A stretch of 6,649 bases of DNA from Pirellulaceae bacterium (GCA_013002105.1 JABDKS010000673.1:1-6649), one strand, 5' to 3'; shown: positions 1 through 6,182, numbered from the stretch's first letter. Notes: generated by a model from the letters alone, not told the origin. Numbers and translations: made by a program.

Positions 1-10
1 CGTTAGAATC

Positions 11-48
11 AATGGCGGCCCCGTAGTCACGGTGCCGCCATTTTTCTT
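11..48 (+). terminator. Rho-independent terminator of an upstream gene
   Basis: AATGGCGGC (11-19) pairs perfectly with GCCGCCATT (34-42). After one C/T mismatch, CCGT (21-24) pairs with ACGG (29-32) around the tetraloop AGTC. The stem is followed directly by a T-rich tract (TTTTTCTT, 41-48). This is a textbook intrinsic terminator on the + strand; the other strand has no comparable T tract. A TAG at 4-6 could be the stop codon of the gene it serves, which lies off the left edge. The hairpin swallows the in-frame GTG at 32, so it argues against that codon as the start of the next gene. Confidence 0.85.
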
Positions 49-64
49 GAACCTGCGACGACTA

Positions 65-595
65 ATGTATCGACGTCTCTACGCAAAATCGGTGTTCTAC
101 CCAACGCTGGGTTGGAACTATCTGCTCGGACGCGTTTTGGGTGTCCGCCGCTGGTGGGACCGAATTGATCCCAATGTGATCGTCGGTGCCTACCCGTTCG
201 CACGTGATGTCTCCGGGCTGCACGGCGAAGGCGTGCGAGCGGTCGTGAATACTTGCGAAGAGTACCCAGGACCGCAAATTCAATACGACCAGCACGGAAT
301 CGAACAGCTGCGCATTCCCACCACCGACTTCACGCATCCAAAGTTGGATGACGTCGCGTTGGCCGTCGAGTTCGTCCAGAAACATGTTTCCAACGGAGAC
401 ACCGTTTATATCCACTGCAAAGCTGGCCGCGCACGCAGTGCAACGGTGGCAATGTGCTGGTTGATGAAGTATCGGGAGCTGTCGCTCGAAGATGCACAAG
501 CTTCGTTGCTGACATCGCGGGCTCACGTGAACCCACGTTTACTCAAGCGACCGGTGGTTCGCGAATTTGCAAAACAGCTTGCTGATACAACGTAA
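65..595 (+). CDS. PTPMT1-like dual-specificity phosphatase (possible phosphatidylglycerophosphate phosphatase)
   Basis: This 176-residue protein carries the cysteine-phosphatase signature HCKAGRARSAT, with catalytic Cys118 and Arg124 (numbered from ATG65); Asp88 in TTDFTHP is the likely general acid. The flanking text also resembles mitochondrial PTPMT1: FYPTL near the N-terminus, WWDRIDPNVIVGAYPF, VRAVVNTCEEY and GIEQLRIPTTD. In eukaryotes PTPMT1 dephosphorylates phosphatidylglycerophosphate to phosphatidylglycerol on the route to cardiolipin; the same role here is inference, and another phosphoinositide or phosphoprotein substrate is possible. There is no transmembrane segment, only a basic, aromatic N-terminus that might touch the membrane. 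The reading frame is open to the left edge and has a GTG at 32, but that codon lies inside the terminator hairpin at 11-48, so ATG65 is preferred although it has no clear Shine-Dalgarno. The gene converges on the next with a 1-bp gap. Confidence 0.9.
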   Translation: MYRRLYAKSVFYPTLGWNYLLGRVLGVRRWWDRIDPNVIVGAYPFARDVSGLHGEGVRAVVNTCEEYPGPQIQYDQHGIEQLRIPTTDFTHPKLDDVALAVEFVQKHVSNGDTVYIHCKAGRARSATVAMCWLMKYRELSLEDAQASLLTSRAHVNPRLLKRPVVREFAKQLADTT

Positions 596-596
596 G

Positions 597-1355
597 TCAT
601 GCTTGACAAAGCGCGTAAAACATCAGCGAACTGCCGGCGCTGCCGAGCGCGCAGAGCGTTAGAAATACGACTGATAATTTGCCGCCGCGGCGCAAAACCA
701 GTGCACCGACTGCCAGCAATGCCAGAGTAAACAGCGGTGTGATCCACTGCACGTCGCTGCGGTGCGGCGATAGGAGCTCCGCCAAGATCAGTCCGGGCAA
801 AACGGGAAACTCTGTCATTGCCGAAACAAGTTCCGCACCGTTACGCGACATGCTCACCAGCCAACTGTACGGTGCGTGCAGCACGATCAAAAATAACCAG
901 ATTCTCTTACGCAAGGTCGCATGCGCGCGGGCAGCCCATACCAGCATCGATAGCAAGGCAATCCAGCAGACGACGCACGCAACCGGCCTTGTCAGGTAAG
1001 GGGACAAGAAGGGCGTCAACGCGAGCCCCAAAGCGACAATGGTCATTGCCCTTAGCAAACCCATCACACCAAAACGAATCGGCGGGACTTCGCTGTCCGT
1101 GCCAACGTTGATCCAGCCGCGCCGTTGATTCCAAGCCCAACCCAACGCCGCAATGCAAATCGTCGCCACGATCACCCAAAACGCAAGTCGCTTGGATGTG
1201 ATGGTTTGCACCCAGGATCCGGACCCCGAAACCCATCGGAATAACTCCGGCACGAAGAATCCGAAACCAAGACTGATTCCGCCCGCGAGTACCAGTATCG
1301 GCATTGGATCGACAAATCGCTTCCACATCGCCGATGGCCGTTTCAAAAATTTCAC
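597..1355 (-). CDS. Unidentified multi-pass membrane protein
   Basis: I do not recognise this 252-residue protein. Hydrophobic segments lie at about residues 18-38, 56-75, 95-117, 123-141, 151-169, 205-221 and 228-250, with a weaker one at 183-195, giving seven or eight membrane spans. Basic residues lie outside the spans: an N-terminal KRPSAMWKR, NQRRG after span 2, RKR before span 5 and RRGGK between the last two. I see no conserved catalytic or metal-binding motif, so no function is proposed. The first possible start is GTG at 1355, with an in-frame TAG eight codons upstream; ATG at 1328 (codon 10, MWKRFVDPM) is equally plausible, and neither has a good Shine-Dalgarno. A small cysteine-rich ORF ends 31 bp upstream on the same strand, so the two may be co-transcribed. 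The gene meets the PTPMT1-like gene tail to tail. Confidence 0.8.
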   Translation of the reverse strand: MKFLKRPSAMWKRFVDPMPILVLAGGISLGFGFFVPELFRWVSGSGSWVQTITSKRLAFWVIVATICIAALGWAWNQRRGWINVGTDSEVPPIRFGVMGLLRAMTIVALGLALTPFLSPYLTRPVACVVCWIALLSMLVWAARAHATLRKRIWLFLIVLHAPYSWLVSMSRNGAELVSAMTEFPVLPGLILAELLSPHRSDVQWITPLFTLALLAVGALVLRRGGKLSVVFLTLCALGSAGSSLMFYALCQA

Positions 1356-1386
1356 TGAGCTGATGCCATTGCGAAGCTACCTCGTC

Positions 1387-1524
1387 CTAGCACACCGGGC
1401 CGCAAACGACGCAAACATCGCGAATCTGCAGAAGACGGTTTGACTTTTCGGGCAATTTGACGATCAGGTCGCCCAAGGAACATAATTGGTCACACCATTC
1501 AGCATGATCGTGGGGCACTTTCAT
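1387..1524 (-). CDS. Small cysteine-rich protein, 45 residues (putative)
   Basis: An ATG at 1524 opens a 45-codon frame ending in TAG (1387-1389). A GAGGG Shine-Dalgarno core sits five bases upstream of the ATG, clearer than for most genes here. The peptide starts MKVPHDHAEWCDQLC and ends IRDVCVVCGPVC, with five cysteines (11, 15, 38, 41, 45) and two N-terminal histidines (5, 7). The CxxxC near the start and the CxxCxxxC at the very C-terminus could bind a metal or form disulfides. By eye the third codon positions are GC-leaning, like the neighbours. No signal peptide or membrane segment is visible. It ends 31 bp before the membrane-protein gene on the same strand and may be its operon partner. 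I do not recognise a family; against it are its short length and a candidate dprA promoter lying antisense within it. Confidence 0.45.
   Translation of the reverse strand: MKVPHDHAEWCDQLCSLGDLIVKLPEKSNRLLQIRDVCVVCGPVC
1457..1486 (+). promoter_or_regulatory. Candidate sigma70-type promoter for dprA
   Basis: TTGACG (1457-1462) and CATAAT (1481-1486) each match the bacterial -35/-10 consensus at five of six positions, with an 18-bp spacer. Transcription would begin near 1493 and leave a leader of about 85 nt before the dprA ATG at 1579. The site lies inside the putative small ORF on the opposite strand, which is possible but lowers confidence in one or the other. Confidence 0.4.
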
Positions 1525-1529
1525 GAGAG

Positions 1530-1534
1530 CCCTC
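1530..1534 (-). promoter_or_regulatory. Ribosome binding site of the 45-residue small ORF
   Basis: On the minus strand the bases read GAGGG, then five bases (CTCTC), then ATG. This is a good Shine-Dalgarno match at normal spacing. It matters because most starts in this window lack one, and it is the main support for calling the small ORF. Confidence 0.45.
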
Positions 1535-1578
1535 GAGACTTTGCGTTCTGCGTACAACTTGGGCAATCGTAGTCAGAA

Positions 1579-2718
1579 ATGAACGAAATCACATCCGATG
1601 TTCCGACCGACCAAGTAGATCCGCAACTTATCGCGACCGTCAAACTGGCGATGCTGCCGAAAATTGGGCCACGAACCATCATCTCGTTGCTCGAGCGATT
1701 CGGCGATGCCCAATCGGTCCTTCGCGCCGATGGCCCTGCCCTTGCGACGGTCCCCGGCGTCGGCCCAAAAATGATCCACACGATCCGTACGGCCGATCAT
1801 CACGTTGACGTCCAAGGCACGCTGAAATGGTGTCGCGAAAACGATGCACAGGTCGTGATGCGGGGTACTACCGGATATCCGACACGACTGGAAGAGCTTC
1901 CCGACGCACCGCCGTTGCTTTTTATTCGCGGTGATATCACAGCGAGCGATCAGTTGAGCGTTGCGATCGTCGGCACACGGCACGCGACCCACTACGGACT
2001 AAAACAAGCGGAGCGTTTCGGGTATGCGTTGGCCAAGGCCGGCGTGACCGTCGTCAGCGGACTTGCCCGCGGGATTGACGCCGCAGCTCACAATGGAGCA
2101 CTTAATGGTGGTGGTCGAACACTGGCGGTGCTTGGCAGTGGTTTGGGCGAAATCTATCCGAGCGAGCACAAGGGATTGGCCGATGCCATTGTCGCCGATG
2201 GAGCTGTCATCAGCGAGTACGGCCCGGACGCCAAACCGCGCGGCGGCATGTTCCCACAGCGCAATCGGTTGATAGCCGGGTTGTCTTTGGCGACGTTGGT
2301 GATCGAGGCGCCCGATCGAAGCGGCGCTCTGATCACGGCCAGAATGGCTGGCGAACAAAACCGCGAAGTACTCGCTTTGCCCGGCAATGTCACCAGTCGC
2401 GCCGCACGCGGTTGCAATCAACTGATTCGCGATGGAGCAACACTGGTACAGAATGTCGACGACGTCTTAGAAGCACTCGGGCCAATGCGGCAACCGGTTC
2501 AGACCGCTGACGGGCACGATGTCCGCAACGCATCGGAATTGACTCTCAATGACATCGAGCGGGCCGTGCTGGAATCGATCGATGCATCCAGCACACCCAT
2601 CGACGATGTGATTTCCAAGAGCGGCCAGCCAGCCCACCGCGTGATCGCAACGATCAGCGTCTTGGAAATGCGACGGTTAGTGCGTCGTCTGAGCGGCCAA
2701 TACGTCGCTCGTATTTAG
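1579..2718 (+). CDS. dprA: DNA-processing protein DprA (Smf)
   Basis: DprA binds incoming single-stranded DNA in the cytoplasm, protects it and loads RecA during natural transformation; it is also widely kept in species not known to be transformable. The 379-residue protein is complete. Residues about 20-66 form a helix-hairpin-helix region (LPKIGPRT and VPGVGPKM). The Rossmann-like core, about 85-300, shows the family motifs VAIVGTRHAT (128-137), SGLARGIDAAAH (160-171), FPQRNRLIAGLS (225-236), SGALITA (248-254), ALPGN (266-270) and GCNQLIRDGA. Residues about 318-379 match the C-terminal winged-helix (DML1-like) domain. ATG1579 is kept because family homology begins soon after it; there is no good Shine-Dalgarno. 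The gene is divergent from the membrane-protein unit and converges on lptB with a 20-bp gap lacking a convincing terminator. No com genes are nearby, so it appears to be a single-gene unit. Confidence 0.96.
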   Translation: MNEITSDVPTDQVDPQLIATVKLAMLPKIGPRTIISLLERFGDAQSVLRADGPALATVPGVGPKMIHTIRTADHHVDVQGTLKWCRENDAQVVMRGTTGYPTRLEELPDAPPLLFIRGDITASDQLSVAIVGTRHATHYGLKQAERFGYALAKAGVTVVSGLARGIDAAAHNGALNGGGRTLAVLGSGLGEIYPSEHKGLADAIVADGAVISEYGPDAKPRGGMFPQRNRLIAGLSLATLVIEAPDRSGALITARMAGEQNREVLALPGNVTSRAARGCNQLIRDGATLVQNVDDVLEALGPMRQPVQTADGHDVRNASELTLNDIERAVLESIDASSTPIDDVISKSGQPAHRVIATISVLEMRRLVRRLSGQYVARI

Positions 2719-2738
2719 AACGGGGATTCGAGCGTCCG

Positions 2739-3581
2739 TCAAACATCCGTCACACGCTGGGAGGGTCGTTTGGGCCGACCCGAGCCGTCCCCGCGAAAAT
2801 GCGGTCGCGGCACGACGTTTTGCCGAACGCCGGCGCCGTCCAAATCACCCAAATACTCTTCACGGACTTTCGGGTGCTGTTTGACTTCCTCAGGCGGCCC
2901 CTGCGTCAAAACTTGTCCTTTGAAGATCACGTAGCATCGGTCGACCGTTCCCAAGATTTCACGAGCCGCGTGGTCCGTGATCAGAACGCTGATATGATTG
3001 TCACGCAACTGTTTGATGACTCCTTGAATCGACTGAACCGTCACCGGGTCAATCCCTGCGAACGGTTCATCCAGCATCACAATTTTTGGGTTCGATACCA
3101 GGCATCGGGCGATCTCCAAACGTCGGCGTTCACCACCACTCAAACCGGCCGCTTTGCTTTTGCGGATGTGGGTAATGTTGAATTCTTCTAATAGTTCGTC
3201 GGTTCGTGCTTTACGCGTTTTACGATCGGCGCCCAACAATTCCAACAGCGCAGAAATATTCTGTTCGACGGTCAGCTTTTTGAACACACTGGGTTCTTGC
3301 GGCAGGTAGCCCATGTGACCATCACGTGCGCGGCGAAACATGGGCCAGTCCGTCACGTCGCGTCCATCCAAGAAAACCTGTCCGCGATCGGGTTCCACCA
3401 TTCCGCAAATCATCCGAAAGCTGGTTGATTTGCCGGCACCGTTGGGTCCCAGCAATCCAACGATTTCTGATTGCCCGACGTGCAGATTCACGCCATCGAC
3501 GACACGTCGTCGGCCGTAGGTCTTCTGAAGCTCGACTGCCTCCAGAATTGGCTCTTCGTCGTGTTGCTGATCGTTAGACAT
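2739..3581 (-). CDS. lptB: LPS export ABC transporter ATP-binding protein LptB
   Basis: LptB is the cytoplasmic ATPase of the LptB2FG complex, which extracts lipopolysaccharide from the inner membrane and pushes it along the LptC-A-D bridge. The 280-residue protein has Walker A GPNGAGKST (45-53), Q-loop Gln95 in YLPQEPSVF, signature LSGGERRRLEIAR (from 147), Walker B IVMLDEP (167-173) and the H-loop ITDHAARE with His204. LSGGERRR, DEPFAGIDP and ITDHxxRE, together with EEYLG near residue 245, separate LptB from the similar LivF/LivG proteins. After YLG there is an extra tail of about 35 residues, basic and proline/glycine rich, absent from the roughly 240-residue E. coli protein. ATG3581 has a good Shine-Dalgarno, GAAGGAT at 3588-3594. 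lepB lies 120 bp upstream on the same strand, so co-transcription is likely. lptA, lptC and lptFG are not in the window. Confidence 0.94.
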   Translation of the reverse strand: MSNDQQHDEEPILEAVELQKTYGRRRVVDGVNLHVGQSEIVGLLGPNGAGKSTSFRMICGMVEPDRGQVFLDGRDVTDWPMFRRARDGHMGYLPQEPSVFKKLTVEQNISALLELLGADRKTRKARTDELLEEFNITHIRKSKAAGLSGGERRRLEIARCLVSNPKIVMLDEPFAGIDPVTVQSIQGVIKQLRDNHISVLITDHAAREILGTVDRCYVIFKGQVLTQGPPEEVKQHPKVREEYLGDLDGAGVRQNVVPRPHFRGDGSGRPKRPSQRVTDV

Positions 3582-3604
3582 ATGGAGATCCTTCTCGTCG
3601 ATAT

Positions 3605-3623
3605 GATTGCGGATTGATTGCGG
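3605..3623 (-). repeat. Tandem 8-bp direct repeat upstream of lptB
   Basis: GATTGCGG occurs at 3605-3612 and again at 3616-3623, separated by ATT, giving an 11-bp period (CCGCAATC-AAT-CCGCAATC in the lptB direction). It lies 24-42 bases before the lptB start codon. Spacing of one helical turn fits a binding site for a protein that contacts direct repeats, but no regulator is identified and chance is possible. Confidence 0.35.
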
Positions 3624-3633
3624 TTCGTTTGTC

Positions 3634-3653
3634 TCGGGATTTTGTCATCCCAA
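3634..3653 (-). other. Small hairpin between lepB and lptB
   Basis: TCGGGAT (3634-3640) and ATCCCAA (3647-3653) can form a 7-bp stem with one G-U pair and a six-base loop. No U-tract follows on the minus strand, so it is not a standard terminator. It could be an intercistronic RNA stability or pausing element, or have no role. Confidence 0.25.
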
Positions 3654-3701
3654 GATGGATGCCGTGACAGCGACTGTGCCCACTGCGCGACCCAATTCGA
3701 T

Positions 3702-5804
3702 TTACCGGATTAATTTAAAACGCTTGAAATTCGGAGTGAATGGCACCGGGCGACTCCAGGGGTGCGGCCAGAACACGAGCAGTGCCTTACCAACCAACAA
3801 GTCACGCGGCACATACGAAGCACTGGCCCATTTGTATGCATCCTGTTCAAAATCCGACGGCAGTTGGTACAGCGCTTTGGTACCGGCCCAACAACGTGCA
3901 TCCAAACTTGCCGGGCTATTATCACCCATCGGAAAAAACTGGTCCTCCTGCATGGTAAAGCTGACGCTCCGCCGAGCCGGCCAGAGGGCGAAGCCCTCCC
4001 AATCGTCCGGCCTGGCAAACACCGCTTGCGCTTCGGACTCGGGAACACCGCCTCCGCCGGCGCGACGAAAGACTTCCTGATCGTAATCGGACATTTCGCC
4101 GCTACTGGTCATCGTCGCGATGTAGTACTTGTCGCGATCAACGCTCAATCGATGCACAGTACCGGTGCCGCCGCGCAATGCGACCGCGGCCGGTGCGGCG
4201 TCCAGTGGATGCACTCCCTTTGCGTACCGCGGATATTGCTGCGCGCCGGTCAAGATCGCACTGGACTGAAACGTCGTCGCGCCGTCAAATTCAACCAGTT
4301 CATCATCGATCCATAACAGCAGTTGGTCATCACAGTTGCTGAATCGTAGTTGGTAACGCCCCCCGGCCCGCATCACGGTATCGCCAAGAACCGATTGAGT
4401 TGATTTTCCCGTCGCGTCGGTAAACGACTGCGGCTGCCCTTCGTACTCCAACGTCAGGGCTGCTTTGCCGCTGGTCAAGTCGACCGTGCAGTGGTGCTTG
4501 ACTCCGGACTCTATCAACTCCAAAACGATTTCACGGCAATCCGACGATGTTTCCAGATCGGTTTCGATCAGTAAATCGCCTACCCAGTGCGTACCGTCAC
4601 GGCCAGTGTTCGATCGGCTACCACCGTAGGTGGCATAACGCCCAAACTGGTCGGGTGATTCACCCGATTGATAGGCCGAGTTCAATTCAAAATCCGGTCC
4701 GACAAAAAACGATTTGATCGTTCCAAATAGTCGACCGATAAGGCGACTTCGCGCGAGCCGTTCATTGGGCAAGACACGATATACCAAATCGGAACTGACG
4801 TGCACAAAGCTGTTGTAAGCGTAGAAGTCCGAAATCAATCGACTGGAATACGGATCAACGTCTTTCAACGATCCGCCGCTATCTGCGGTTTGCCACTGTG
4901 CATCGCTGGGCCAACGATGGTAGTACCTCAGCCACTGCGGTTGATCACTTCCCGAGGGTAACGTCGCGGTCAACCCGTTCGCGTCGCGGGCAATCTTCCA
5001 GGAGTCATCTGGCGGGCTGGTCGCATTCTCGCGCCAGGGCTGCCAACGACTCGGGTATCCGGCGCTGATCAGAGCCGCAGATTGGAAATCGGAATCGTAA
5101 ACGTCATGCCGCATCGCAAGCAACTTATCGGGTGGCTTACGAACAATTGAATCCTTGCTCGGCTCTGAACCGGTCGGACGAATGTAGATGTCTCCGTGCC
5201 GAACCGTCAACGTTTCATTGGGCAGACCAACGAGTCGCTTGATGTAGTTTTGTTTGGGGTTGCCAGGAAACTTAAACACGATGACATCCCAACGTTCTGG
5301 TTCGGCAAGCGTGTACGCAAACTTGCTGACCAGAATCCGATCGCCATTGAATGTCTGATGCCCGCTATCGTCGGCTAGATCCAACGCGTTCAGATGACGA
5401 CAGTTGGGACAGATGCCCGCAACGACCGTTTTTTGCATCATGCCGCCGCTACGTTCCCAACTTGCACCGACCGGGAAATTCGTTTCACATCGATCGCAGA
5501 AAAGATCTTTGTGTGCCCCCATCAACGTCGGCGCCATCGATCCAGTTGGGATGACAAACGCTTCGGCAATGAATGCACGAAACAACAGCGCCAGAATGAA
5601 TGCCACGACCAACGCTTCGACGGTCTCCCGCAGACCCTCTGTCCGAATGGCTTCGGCACGGATGACACCTGGGGACCGATCGTCGACTTCACCGTCAGCA
5701 TCGACCTGCGCATCACTGTTCTCCGACTGCGTCGACTTTTTCTCCGCTTTGGAGGATTTCCCACCCGACTTCTTGGTCGTTTTCTTATTCGCTTTGGCGT
5801 TCAT
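3702..5804 (-). CDS. lepB: Signal peptidase I with zinc-ribbon-like motif and very large periplasmic insertion
   Basis: LepB cleaves signal peptides from exported proteins at the outer face of the inner membrane, using a Ser/Lys dyad. Numbering is from ATG5804 (700 residues). A Lys/Ser/Thr-rich cytoplasmic stretch is followed by one membrane anchor (about 62-82) and IPTGSMAPTL with nucleophile Ser89. GDRILVSKFAY (154-164) is box C. YIKRLVGLP supplies the general base Lys189. GDN (627-629) and SLDAR (633-637) form box E, and LVGKALLVFW lies near the end. Between boxes B and C are CDRC (103-106) and CPNC (132-135), a zinc-ribbon pattern absent from E. coli LepB. About 437 residues separate Lys189 from box E, against roughly 120 in E. 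coli. Part of this (about 400-515) alternates like a beta-sandwich, possibly concanavalin/LamG or DUF1080-like. GTG5897 would add 31 residues and has a weak AGGA, but the Lys-rich start at ATG5804 looks more natural. lptB follows after 120 bp. Confidence 0.92.
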   Translation of the reverse strand: MNAKANKKTTKKSGGKSSKAEKKSTQSENSDAQVDADGEVDDRSPGVIRAEAIRTEGLRETVEALVVAFILALLFRAFIAEAFVIPTGSMAPTLMGAHKDLFCDRCETNFPVGASWERSGGMMQKTVVAGICPNCRHLNALDLADDSGHQTFNGDRILVSKFAYTLAEPERWDVIVFKFPGNPKQNYIKRLVGLPNETLTVRHGDIYIRPTGSEPSKDSIVRKPPDKLLAMRHDVYDSDFQSAALISAGYPSRWQPWRENATSPPDDSWKIARDANGLTATLPSGSDQPQWLRYYHRWPSDAQWQTADSGGSLKDVDPYSSRLISDFYAYNSFVHVSSDLVYRVLPNERLARSRLIGRLFGTIKSFFVGPDFELNSAYQSGESPDQFGRYATYGGSRSNTGRDGTHWVGDLLIETDLETSSDCREIVLELIESGVKHHCTVDLTSGKAALTLEYEGQPQSFTDATGKSTQSVLGDTVMRAGGRYQLRFSNCDDQLLLWIDDELVEFDGATTFQSSAILTGAQQYPRYAKGVHPLDAAPAAVALRGGTGTVHRLSVDRDKYYIATMTSSGEMSDYDQEVFRRAGGGGVPESEAQAVFARPDDWEGFALWPARRSVSFTMQEDQFFPMGDNSPASLDARCWAGTKALYQLPSDFEQDAYKWASASYVPRDLLVGKALLVFWPHPWSRPVPFTPNFKRFKLIR

Positions 5805-5977
5805 CAAAAAGGTCTGAATTTCGTTCGTATGGAAAGGATTGCTGATGGGTGGGGGCAATACCGACAGATCGGCGCATTTTGCAGGGCGAAACGCCACCGC
5901 ATCCTAGCTGTTTTGCCCCACCTCCGAAACTTCGATTCAAACCGCCGAATCTTGGTAGAATGCCCGGGAAAGTCCGA

Positions 5978-6005
5978 TTTATCCATCTCCGTCAAACGTC
6001 TTCAA
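5978..6005 (-). promoter_or_regulatory. lepB: Weak candidate promoter for lepB
   Basis: On the minus strand TTGAAG (6000-6005) and GATAAA (5978-5983) each match the -35/-10 consensus at four of six positions with a 16-bp spacer. Transcription would start near 5971, about 165 nt before ATG5804. The match is modest and could be chance. Confidence 0.2.
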
Positions 6006-6017
6006 AACCCTCGTCCT

Positions 6018-6043
6018 GCGGCCCCACCAACGCGGCCCCACCA
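6018..6043. repeat. Perfect 12-bp tandem repeat with 14-bp period
   Basis: GCGGCCCCACCA is present at 6018-6029 and identically at 6032-6043, separated by AC. It sits in the lepB/HEAT-like divergent region, upstream of both candidate promoters. It may be a doubled protein-binding site or a simple slippage duplication. No third exact copy was seen nearby. Confidence 0.6.
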
Positions 6044-6110
6044 GCATGGGACCTTGGGAAACCGTTTGTGAAACTGACCGACGACTGATGCTGGACGCCC
6101 TGATCTGCTT

Positions 6111-6138
6111 TTGACACCGCTGAACGAATTGCCAAAAT
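6111..6138 (+). promoter_or_regulatory. Candidate promoter for the HEAT-like exported protein
   Basis: TTGACA (6111-6116) is a perfect -35 hexamer. CAAAAT (6133-6138), with a 16-bp spacer, matches the -10 consensus at four of six positions. Transcription would begin near 6145, about 70 nt before ATG6216. An alternative -10, TACAAT at 6155-6160, is a better hexamer but has no -35 at normal distance. Confidence 0.4.
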
Positions 6139-6182
6139 AGGGCAACACCAGCGATACAATGACGATTCTTGGCCTTTGCCAA
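6129..6182 (+). repeat. Two small inverted repeats around the promoter and leader
   Basis: TTGCC (6129-6133) and GGCAA (6141-6145) form a 5-bp inverted repeat over the candidate -10. TTGGC (6169-6173) and GCCAA (6178-6182) form a second 5-bp hairpin with loop CTTT. They could be an operator and a leader hairpin, but repeats this short are common by chance. Confidence 0.25.

Noticed and set aside
62..526. 154-codon minus-strand frame over the phosphatase gene
   Set aside because: It is the shadow of a strongly supported gene; its translation is rich in Cys/His/Arg without a domain pattern.
1504..1572. 22-codon + strand frame (starting MIVGHFHESP) ending just before dprA, as a possible leader peptide
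   Set aside because: No Shine-Dalgarno, no attenuator-like hairpins after it, and it partly overlaps the better-supported minus-strand small ORF.
1521..1781. Minus-strand frame across the start of dprA, whose TGA overlaps the ATG of the small ORF
   Set aside because: It mostly shadows dprA coding sequence; the ATGA overlap looks accidental, and its translation shows no family pattern.
2719..2760. Possible bidirectional terminator between dprA and lptB
   Set aside because: Only a weak 5-bp pairing (AGCGT/ACGCT) without T tracts was found.
5805..5897. 31-residue N-terminal extension of lepB from GTG5897
   Set aside because: It has a weak AGGA upstream, but the extension lacks a membrane or domain pattern and precedes a natural Lys-rich N-terminus at ATG5804. 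Kept only as an alternative.
5804..5995. 63-codon minus-strand frame whose TGA overlaps the lepB ATG (TGATG), suggesting translational coupling
   Set aside because: It begins with TTG, lacks a ribosome site and is an Arg/Lys-rich sequence with no recognisable pattern. The overlap is attractive but unsupported.
5849..6088. 79-codon + strand frame in the divergent region
   Set aside because: It is proline-rich, runs through the tandem repeat, has no ribosome site and resembles nothing known.
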